In this document: one piece after another, positions 1-5,889 of the stretch
Layout of the letters: each line of letters begins with the position of its first letter
Numbering within the stretch: the stretch's first letter is position 1
Assembly: GCA_943328365.2 (NCBI GenBank)
Contig: CALPZT020000029.1
Location: forward strand, 1-10,218
DNA length: 10,218 nt
Source: Bifidobacterium breve
GTDB lineage: Bacteria > Actinomycetota > Actinomycetes > S36-B12
Reading direction: 5' to 3'
Translations under genes and position numbers: made by a program
The notes under the pieces: model-generated
The model's database searches: none
The model's input: only the letters and a program-made list of their open reading frames with translations
Told to the model about the DNA's origin: nothing

Positions 1-1
1 G

Positions 2-139
2 CATGATCCCGAGGCGGCAGCCCTCGTCGAAGCCGTCAATGGCGGGAACCAGACCGTCCCGACCCTCGTCTACGACGACGGCACTGCGGCCACGAACCCC
101 TCCATCGGGCAGGTCAAGGCCAAGCTCGGCCTCGCCTGA
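2..139 (+). CDS. mrx1: Mycoredoxin (Mrx1-like, glutaredoxin fold), C-terminal part only
   Basis: This is the last 45 residues of a small glutaredoxin-like protein, read from the window edge to TGA at 137-139. The visible part contains the diagnostic VNGGNQTVPTLVYDDG segment, which has the cis-proline TVP loop of the thioredoxin/glutaredoxin fold. It then has TNPS and ends in a short helix, VKAKLGLA. This closely resembles the end of Mycobacterium tuberculosis Mrx1 (NGGNRTVPTV...TNPS...VKAKL) as I remember it. The catalytic CxxC lies upstream and outside the window, so activity cannot be judged here. Members of the family use mycothiol to reduce mixed disulfides in the cytoplasm. The gene converges on nudC with a gap of only 10 bp, the same arrangement as in mycobacteria. 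The start is not visible. Confidence 0.9.
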   Translation, partial: HDPEAAALVEAVNGGNQTVPTLVYDDGTAATNPSIGQVKAKLGLA

Positions 140-149
140 ACGAGCTGCC

Positions 150-1085
150 TCACCATTGACCGGGCAGCGGCTCCCCGAACCATCGCTCGATGAGCTTGCG
201 GGAGATCGACACCGCCGGCGGCAAGGTGACGTCCCGGCTCTCGCATGCGCGCAGGAGCTCCGCCCGGCTGAACCAATGGGCCTCGGCGATCTCCTCGCCA
301 TCGACCGTGATCTCTGTCTGCGAGGTCCAGGCGTGGTAGCCGAGCATGAGCGAGCAGGGAAAGGGCCAAGGCTGGCTGCCGAGGTACAGCACGTCATCAG
401 GGTTCGGCCCGATCACGACGCCTGTCTCCTCCTCAAGCTCCCTGCGCACCGCCGCTTCGGCAGACTCCCCCGCCTCGACAAAGCCTGCGAAGGTCGACAT
501 CCGGCCCACCGGCCAGTTCACGTGCCGGCCGAGCAATGCGCGATCGTCGTCATCGCGAACGAGGACGATGACAGCGGGATCCGTCCTCGGGAAGTGATCC
601 ACATTGTCGGCGTCGCAGCGAAGGGACCATCCGGCATTCCCGACCGTGAGGGCACCACCGCACACCGAGCACCACCTCGTGCGCGACCGCCAGTTATCGA
701 GGGCGACAGCAGTCACCGTGAGGCCGGCGTGAAGATCAGAGAGCGTGCTCCCGACCGACCGCAGTGACGACCACTGAGCGTCGGGTGGGAGCCCCGGATG
801 CTCCGGCGTTGGCGAGTGCAGCGCGAAATATGCGCGGTCTTCGGCATCGACGCCGAGGAATGACAGGTCTGACCGGTCATCAAGGTCCGCCACCGAGGTG
901 AGGATCAGGCTCGAATCACCCCCGCCCGGCGCGATAGCCGTCTCATTTCCCCTCACCCACACCACGAGGGAGGCCGGGTCCTGCGCGCGCGACCGCTGCC
1001 ATTCACCGTCCGAACGCAGATGCGCTGCACGCTCAATCGCAGCACGGGAGAGGAGGAGGTCATCGAGGAGCCGGGGGTTCGTCAC
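150..1085 (-). CDS. nudC: NADH pyrophosphatase NudC (Nudix hydrolase)
   Basis: The product is 311 residues, close to the mycobacterial NudC length. NudC hydrolyses NADH/NAD to NMN(H) and AMP; in some bacteria it also removes NAD caps from RNA. The N-terminal domain (1-135) is variable. A zinc-ribbon-like segment follows (C139, C142, C157). A complete Nudix box GX5EX7REUXEEXGU lies at about 201-223 (GFVEAGE...RELEEETGV). The NADH-specific SQPWPFP signature lies at about 237-243, just after it, which separates NudC from other Nudix enzymes. The fourth zinc cysteine appears to be Asp160; His164 is nearby. I chose GTG at 1085 because it gives the family length and has a TANNNT -10 hexamer six bases upstream, suggesting a leaderless mRNA. 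GTG at 1109 is an alternative that adds eight residues. The open frame to 1307 runs far into the acyltransferase gene and is not credible. Function is near certain; the exact start is moderate. Confidence 0.93.
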   Translation of the reverse strand: MTNPRLLDDLLLSRAAIERAAHLRSDGEWQRSRAQDPASLVVWVRGNETAIAPGGGDSSLILTSVADLDDRSDLSFLGVDAEDRAYFALHSPTPEHPGLPPDAQWSSLRSVGSTLSDLHAGLTVTAVALDNWRSRTRWCSVCGGALTVGNAGWSLRCDADNVDHFPRTDPAVIVLVRDDDDRALLGRHVNWPVGRMSTFAGFVEAGESAEAAVRRELEEETGVVIGPNPDDVLYLGSQPWPFPCSLMLGYHAWTSQTEITVDGEEIAEAHWFSRAELLRACESRDVTLPPAVSISRKLIERWFGEPLPGQW

Positions 1086-1091
1086 TCGGCA

Positions 1092-1097
1092 AGGGTA
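1092..1097 (-). promoter_or_regulatory. Candidate -10 element of nudC (TACCCT)
   Basis: On the minus strand TACCCT fits the actinobacterial TANNNT -10 consensus. It is followed by exactly six bases (TGCCGA) and then the GTG start of nudC at 1085, the spacing expected when transcription begins on the start codon. No Shine-Dalgarno sequence precedes that GTG, which agrees with leaderless translation. No convincing -35 hexamer is seen. This is inference from spacing and a short motif. Confidence 0.35.
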
Positions 1098-1103
1098 ATT
1101 GCG

Positions 1104-1112
1104 TGACACGAT
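1104..1112 (+). promoter_or_regulatory. Candidate extended -10 of the acyltransferase gene (TGA-CACGAT)
   Basis: TGA CACGAT is followed by six bases and then the GTG start at 1119. This resembles an extended -10 (TGN plus a hexamer ending in AT) placed for a leaderless transcript, though the first base of the hexamer is C rather than T. No Shine-Dalgarno sequence is present in the usual window before the GTG. The same arrangement, with 15 of 19 identical bases, recurs before the GTG at 9149, which raises confidence that it is functional. Confidence 0.45.
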
Positions 1113-1118
1113 GCATCG
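1109..1118. repeat. 10-bp perfect palindrome CGATGCATCG between the nudC and acyltransferase starts
   Basis: CGATGCATCG equals its own reverse complement and ends one base before the acyltransferase GTG. It overlaps the proposed -10 of that gene and lies upstream of nudC. It could be an operator half-site pair. A 10-bp palindrome is also plausible by chance in high-GC DNA, so a regulatory role is only a suggestion. Confidence 0.3.
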
Positions 1119-2429
1119 GTGAGCGTGTTCATTCGGCAGTTGACCGGAGTCCGATTTGTCGCCGCAGCATGGGTGCTCCTGTACCACCTGCAGGGTCCGC
1201 TCGACAACGTCGGGCTGCTCGCGATCCCTGTCATCCCAGACGTCCTCAACGTGGGCCGGCTTGGAGTCGATCTCTTCTTCGCGCTCTCCGGATTCATCCT
1301 CACCCACACCTATCTCAGCCGCCTCGGGCAGCGCGCACGCCTTCGCGAGACCCTGAACTTCTGGTGGCTACGCCTCGCGCGTGTCTACCCCGTGCATCTC
1401 GTCATGCTCGTCGTCGCCGGCGTTGCGTTGTTCGCCCAGGCAAAGGTCACCGGCGACTCCCTCGATCGCGACTGGCTCAATCCACTCGACTTCATCCGAA
1501 ACCTCCTCCTCATCCAGGAGTGGGGGCCGCAACCGCAGCGCGGCTGGAATTTCGTCGCGTGGTCGCTTTCCATGGAGTGGCTCGCCTACCTCATCTTCCC
1601 GATCCTCATCCTCGTCATCTGGCGCTGCAACAAGCGGCTTGGCCTGCCCATGCTCATCGTCTTGTGGTTCGCGTGCATCACCCCGCTCGTCGGCTACGGC
1701 CTGTCGAGAACCGACTCGTACTACACCGACAACTGGGGCTCGACCATCCGCATCCTCACCGAGTTCACGGCGGGCGCGATCACGTACCTCATCGTTCGTC
1801 GTCTGCTGCCTGAGGGATCCGACGATCCCGGCCGCCGCACGCTTCAGGGGGCCAATGCCCTGTCCTGGCTGCTCCCGCTGGCCGTTGTCGCAGGCTCGGT
1901 CCTTCTCGCAAATCTCGCGATCGCACAGCCACCGATCATGCTCAACACATCAGGCGACGCCGAACCCATGCCTCCCTATTTCCACCTGCTTCTCGTGCCA
2001 TTCCTCATCGCCTGGCTGGGTGCCCTTGCCCTCGCCCGTGGCCGGGTGTCGCGCGGCCTCGCCACCAAGACCCTTGTCCTCGGCGGGTTCATCTCCTACT
2101 CCCTGTACATGACCCACCTCGTGGTGTTCGGGCTCTGGCGAGCCGGCATGCGTGCCGCCGGCATCGACAGCGGGGTGCTCTATGCCGCGGGGCTTCTCGT
2201 GCTTGTCGCCGCAGCCCTCGTCATCGCCTGGCTCATGTGGCGTCTCGTGGAGGAGCCGGCCCGCGAGTGGATGCGGGGCCGTGCCGGAGTTCGGCGCGCC
2301 CCGACGGAGGAGGCGGGCGAGGCAATTGCCGAGCGTCTCGACAGCGGAGCCGAGCCAGTCTCGCTTCCCGGAGCGCCAGGATCGACGCCGCAGGCAAATC
2401 CAGGGGCAAAGCCAGAGGCAACCCCCTAG
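1119..2429 (+). CDS. Membrane acyltransferase, acyltransferase family 3 (OatA/WecH/NodX-like membrane domain)
   Basis: This is a 436-residue integral membrane protein with about ten hydrophobic segments. Proteins of this family move acetyl or other acyl groups from cytoplasmic donors onto sugars, peptidoglycan, glycolipids or antibiotics at the membrane. Family marks are visible in order: LTGVRFVAAAWVLLYHL (10-24) with Arg12 and the probable catalytic His23 in the first helix; LGVDLFFALSGFILTHTYL (48-66); an RLARVYPVHL segment (85-94); WSLSMEW (148-154) with Glu153; ISYSLYMTH (325-333); and the closing VEEPAREW (377-384). A proline-, glutamate- and alanine-rich tail of about 50 residues (387-436) is probably cytoplasmic and looks disordered. 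There is no SGNH hydrolase domain, so it is the short, membrane-only form. The acceptor cannot be named. Start: an in-frame stop at 1104-1106 limits the choice to GTG 1119 or GTG 1125; 1119 is preferred because of the -10-like element. It diverges from nudC and converges on adnB. Confidence 0.9.
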   Translation: MSVFIRQLTGVRFVAAAWVLLYHLQGPLDNVGLLAIPVIPDVLNVGRLGVDLFFALSGFILTHTYLSRLGQRARLRETLNFWWLRLARVYPVHLVMLVVAGVALFAQAKVTGDSLDRDWLNPLDFIRNLLLIQEWGPQPQRGWNFVAWSLSMEWLAYLIFPILILVIWRCNKRLGLPMLIVLWFACITPLVGYGLSRTDSYYTDNWGSTIRILTEFTAGAITYLIVRRLLPEGSDDPGRRTLQGANALSWLLPLAVVAGSVLLANLAIAQPPIMLNTSGDAEPMPPYFHLLLVPFLIAWLGALALARGRVSRGLATKTLVLGGFISYSLYMTHLVVFGLWRAGMRAAGIDSGVLYAAGLLVLVAAALVIAWLMWRLVEEPAREWMRGRAGVRRAPTEEAGEAIAERLDSGAEPVSLPGAPGSTPQANPGAKPEATP

Positions 2430-2535
2430 CCCACCCCAGTCATTTCATCCATGATCCGGGACGAATTGCGAGAGTTCGAATCGTTCGCCGCGAAATCCGC
2501 GCGCTGCCCCACATGATGGATGAAGCGGCGGTGCG
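2430..2535. other. Convergent intergenic gap between the acyltransferase gene and adnB
   Basis: These 106 bases separate two converging stop codons and are the longest non-coding stretch in the window. I find no open frame of interest and no GC-rich hairpin followed by a T run. The only structure is a widely spaced 9-bp inverted repeat, TTCATCCAT (2444-2452) and ATGGATGAA (2516-2524), which would enclose a 63-base loop. It might help end transcription from both sides, but it is not a classical terminator. Confidence 0.4.
2444..2524. repeat. 9-bp inverted repeat with 63-base spacer
   Basis: The arms are TTCATCCAT (2444-2452) and ATGGATGAA (2516-2524), perfectly complementary, with one further T-G wobble pair outside. 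They sit inside the convergent gap downstream of both the acyltransferase gene and adnB. The long spacer argues against an ordinary terminator. Chance occurrence is possible. Confidence 0.3.
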
Positions 2536-5500
2536 TCAGGCGCCGGTGGCGCCGAGACCGTCGGCGAGGCTCATGAGCTCGGCGAGACCCTCAGGTCGGA
2601 TGAGCTCGCCGGTCGACACCATGAAGAATCCGGCGTCGATCGCGTCGAGGGGCACGTTCCGCAGCTGCGACCACGCCAGGCTGTAGATCGCCAATTGGTA
2701 CGGATCGGCTCCCTGCGCGCCGCCGGTCTTCCAGTCGATGACGTCGTACCGACCATTCTGCTCAAAGACCGCGTCGATACGCCCGCGGACCACTCGTCCG
2801 CCGATGAGGAGGGCGAACGGCTCCTCGATGGCGATCGGCGATCGACCGGCGAACGCGGATGCCTCGAATGACTTCTTGAGGGCATCAAGCTGCCCATCGG
2901 TCGCGATGCTCTCATCGCCTGCACCGGGAAGATCGTCGGGATCAAGCAGCGACTGCTGCCCGTATCGACTCTCTACCCAGGCGTGAAAAGCGGTGCCGCG
3001 CTGGGCGGCGGGTGCAGGCTGGCGGGGCATCGGCCGAGCGAGATCCATCGCAAAGCCTTCGGGGTCGCGCAATGATCGGATGAGGGCACTGGCCGACAGC
3101 GAACCGGGAAGCGGGACGACCACCTCCTGCTGATGACGGCGCACCTCCTCGGCCAGAAGCAGCTCAGCATCCGCATCCCACTGCTCGATGATGGCAAGCT
3201 CCGCCTCAGTGAGGTCTGCCTCGGTGAATTCGGCGGTCGCCGTGTTGCCCTGGGCCAGCGCGTTGCTGGCGAGCTGACGCTCCCCGGACCCGGAATCCAG
3301 CGCTGCGATCGTTGCCCGCACATCTGCCGCCACGATTGCGAGGGCCTGAGCCGATTCGATCGGTGCCGGCCAGGTGAACTCGAGTTCAGCGGCAGCGGCG
3401 ACCGGATTGACATCGCCGTCTTGCGGCTTCGGATGCCAGGCAACGACCGTGCCATCACCGTCGAGCACCGTTGCGTGGATAGCCGAGAGATAGGGCTCGG
3501 GTCCGCGCAGGGTCGCCTGGGTCGGGCCCCACCAGTGACCGGTGACGATGAGGGTGGATTCGGCCCGGGTCAGGGCAACGTAGACAAGTCGTTCGTCATC
3601 GGCCGACTTCAGTTCGGCGAGCACCGCCTTGTAAGCCTTGTGGTCCTTGTCTCTCGGGGATTCACCCGGATTCGGGAAGGAGTCGAGCTCGTCGTTCGTG
3701 TCGGCGCGAAGCGCCCACGGCACTGTCGCAGCTGATGTTGGCCACTCCGAGCGCGCCGGGGTTCCGGGGAACGCCGATCGAGACACCGACGGCACGAAGA
3801 CATGGGGGAACTCCAACCCCTTTGCCTTGTGGATGGTCATGAGCTGCACGGCGCTGCCCCGCAGGCACAGGTCGACCGGGAGATCGACATCGAATCGTTC
3901 CGCATCGCGCAGCCTGCTGAGAAAAGCGCCGAGGGAGGATGTGCCGTCGAAGTCAACGAAGTCGGCCGCCAGATCGAGGAAGGATGACCACGCGTATTGC
4001 TGCTGCTCGGCTTCCGCGGCCAGTGCGCACTCGACATCGAGGCCGGTGACACGGCCGATCCTGGAGATCAGCTCGGTCATCGGCTCACCGACATGTCGGC
4101 GCAGGTCGCGGATCTCCGCTGCGAAATCGCTCAACCTCGTGAAGGCTTCCGGCGAGAATCGGCCCGGGTCTCCAAGGTCGAAGAGGGCATCGCTCAGCGA
4201 GACCGCCTCAACCGGATCGGCGCCCGCGACCGCCTCGTCGAGTGCATCGAGGACGTCGTCGGTCGCGAAACGGTGGGCACCCCCAGCAAGCTCAGCTGCG
4301 CGCGACCCAAGGGCTGCGATATCGCGCGGGCCCAATCGCATGCGCGGCCCGGACATCACCCGCACCATCTCAGGGTTGGCAATGGGATTGTGGAGAATCT
4401 CGAGCATGCTGCGCAGCTCAACGACGACCGGCTGCCGAAGAAGCCCGGCAGCGCCGTATAGCTGGGTCGGCACGCCGACCGCGCGCAGCAGTCGGTCGAA
4501 CTCCGCGAGGTCCTTGCCCGTCGCCGCAAGGATGGCGACATCACTCCACTGATCGTCAGTGTTCGGGGACTCCACCCTCGCTCGCCACGCCGCGATCTGC
4601 GCGACAACCCAGGCCTTCTCCTCACCCGCGGTCTCGAACAGCCCGACGCGAACATCGCCCGAACCCTTCGCTACCGACGCACCCGATGAGAGTCGCTCGA
4701 GCCCGGTGTGACGGCTCCGCAGACCCCGCGACAGGTCATTGGCCACGCTCAGGATGCTCGGCCCGGATCGCCGGTTGAAGCTGAGCGGGTACCGAGCCGA
4801 CGACTCCATCACTCCATCGCGAATCGCTGGAAAGTGCTGCGGGAATTGCTCGATGTTGTCAACGCTGGCCCCTCGCCAGCCGTAAATCGCCTGACAGGGA
4901 TCGCCAACTGCCGTCACCGGATGGCCCTCCGAGAACAGTGCCTGGAGCAGGTGCCGCTGGGCAATCGACGTGTCCTGGTACTCGTCAAGGAGTACGACAC
5001 GGTGTCGGGCACGCACACCTGCTGCTACATCGGGGAAGCGGCGAACGAGTTCAAGTGCCAGGCGCGTCTGGTCGGTGAAATCCAACAGGTCGCGGGCCTG
5101 CTTCTCTGCCCGCCATTCGATGACGAGCATGGCGAGGGCGCGCCGCGCCTGCGCCGTTGCCCGCATGTTCGTGCCGATCTTCTGCAGGGATGCATGCGAG
5201 TCGAGTTCTGCGATGAGTGCGTCGTCGTGCTCGATGAGCGCAGACGGATCGATGTCGAGTTCGCTCAGTTGATCGTCAAGGGCCAGGACATTGCCGGTGA
5301 GGGTGACCGGTGACGTGCCGAGGCCCGCGAGTGGCAGGGAGGTGCGGCACACGACGCGGTAGGCCAGCTGCTGACGCGCGCCGTCACCAAGAATCTGAGC
5401 GCCCGGCTCCCTGCCCAGACGGATGCCGTGCTCGGCGAGGAGCCGCGCGGCAAACGCGTTATAGGTGAGTACTTGCGGTTCACCGGGCACGTCATCGTCA

Positions 5501-5889
5501 TCGGAGGATTCGTTGTCGTCGGGTAGCTCAGCGATGTCGCTCGGCCGAATCGAGGACGCGGATTCGATGAGCCGATTCGCCATCAGCCCGGCCCGCTCGA
5601 TGCTGCGCACGCTTGACCGCATCGACGCGAGCAATTGCGCGGCAGCCTTCGTGGTGAAGGTGAGGCCGATAACCCCATCGGCGGGGACCATGCCACTGCC
5701 GATGAGCCAGGCGGTCCTGGCAGACATCGAGGTGGTCTTGCCTGAGCCAGCGCCAGCAACGACGACAGCGGGCTCGAGCGGTGCCGACACGACCGCCCAC
5801 TGCTCGTCGGTGAGCGAGAAGCCGAGGGCATGATCGAGATCCCTTCGGCGTATCGGCCCATCCGAACGCCCGCGAACCAACTTCGTCAT
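2536..5889 (-). CDS. adnB: AdnB, helicase-nuclease subunit of the AdnAB recombination motor
   Basis: The product is 1,117 residues, close to mycobacterial AdnB (about 1,100). AdnAB unwinds and resects DNA double-strand breaks, filling the role of AddAB/RecBCD in actinomycetes; AdnB is known as the main motor. The superfamily 1 motor is complete: Walker A GAGSGKTT (46-53), LDEYQDT (301-307), VGDPCQAIYGWRG (328-340), SFNRRSG (370-376), MTIHKAKGLEF (684-694) and VYVALTRA (769-776). The C-terminal RecB-like nuclease shows H969 in GTAFHAW, D1039 in GRIDAV, D1052 and K1054 in IDWKTG, and Q1065 in YQLAIY, so it looks active. It lacks the iron-sulfur cysteine set, as expected for AdnB. A strongly acidic stretch (about 124-133, DDNESSDDDD) interrupts the N-terminal motor region. 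The ATG overlaps the adnA stop (ATGA) and has an AGGTGG ribosome site four bases upstream, so the two are translationally coupled. The split from AddA is by partner and gene order. Confidence 0.93.
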   Translation of the reverse strand: MTKLVRGRSDGPIRRRDLDHALGFSLTDEQWAVVSAPLEPAVVVAGAGSGKTTSMSARTAWLIGSGMVPADGVIGLTFTTKAAAQLLASMRSSVRSIERAGLMANRLIESASSIRPSDIAELPDDNESSDDDDVPGEPQVLTYNAFAARLLAEHGIRLGREPGAQILGDGARQQLAYRVVCRTSLPLAGLGTSPVTLTGNVLALDDQLSELDIDPSALIEHDDALIAELDSHASLQKIGTNMRATAQARRALAMLVIEWRAEKQARDLLDFTDQTRLALELVRRFPDVAAGVRARHRVVLLDEYQDTSIAQRHLLQALFSEGHPVTAVGDPCQAIYGWRGASVDNIEQFPQHFPAIRDGVMESSARYPLSFNRRSGPSILSVANDLSRGLRSRHTGLERLSSGASVAKGSGDVRVGLFETAGEEKAWVVAQIAAWRARVESPNTDDQWSDVAILAATGKDLAEFDRLLRAVGVPTQLYGAAGLLRQPVVVELRSMLEILHNPIANPEMVRVMSGPRMRLGPRDIAALGSRAAELAGGAHRFATDDVLDALDEAVAGADPVEAVSLSDALFDLGDPGRFSPEAFTRLSDFAAEIRDLRRHVGEPMTELISRIGRVTGLDVECALAAEAEQQQYAWSSFLDLAADFVDFDGTSSLGAFLSRLRDAERFDVDLPVDLCLRGSAVQLMTIHKAKGLEFPHVFVPSVSRSAFPGTPARSEWPTSAATVPWALRADTNDELDSFPNPGESPRDKDHKAYKAVLAELKSADDERLVYVALTRAESTLIVTGHWWGPTQATLRGPEPYLSAIHATVLDGDGTVVAWHPKPQDGDVNPVAAAAELEFTWPAPIESAQALAIVAADVRATIAALDSGSGERQLASNALAQGNTATAEFTEADLTEAELAIIEQWDADAELLLAEEVRRHQQEVVVPLPGSLSASALIRSLRDPEGFAMDLARPMPRQPAPAAQRGTAFHAWVESRYGQQSLLDPDDLPGAGDESIATDGQLDALKKSFEASAFAGRSPIAIEEPFALLIGGRVVRGRIDAVFEQNGRYDVIDWKTGGAQGADPYQLAIYSLAWSQLRNVPLDAIDAGFFMVSTGELIRPEGLAELMSLADGLGATGA

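Noticed and set aside
3..767. 254-residue plus-strand open frame across the mycoredoxin end and nudC
   Set aside because: It is out of frame with the recognizable mycoredoxin tail and antisense to the Nudix motifs of nudC.
1086..1307. Extended 385-residue open frame for nudC starting at 1307
   Set aside because: It would overlap the first 190 bases of the acyltransferase gene, including its conserved first and second helices. The extra residues resemble no NudC N-terminus; starting at 1085 gives the normal length.
1103..1813. Plus-strand open frame from GTG 1103, which has an AAGGG seven bases upstream
   Set aside because: The ribosome-site-like AAGGG is tempting, but the product is an Arg/His/Pro-rich shadow; the acyltransferase frame starting at 1119 has clear family motifs.
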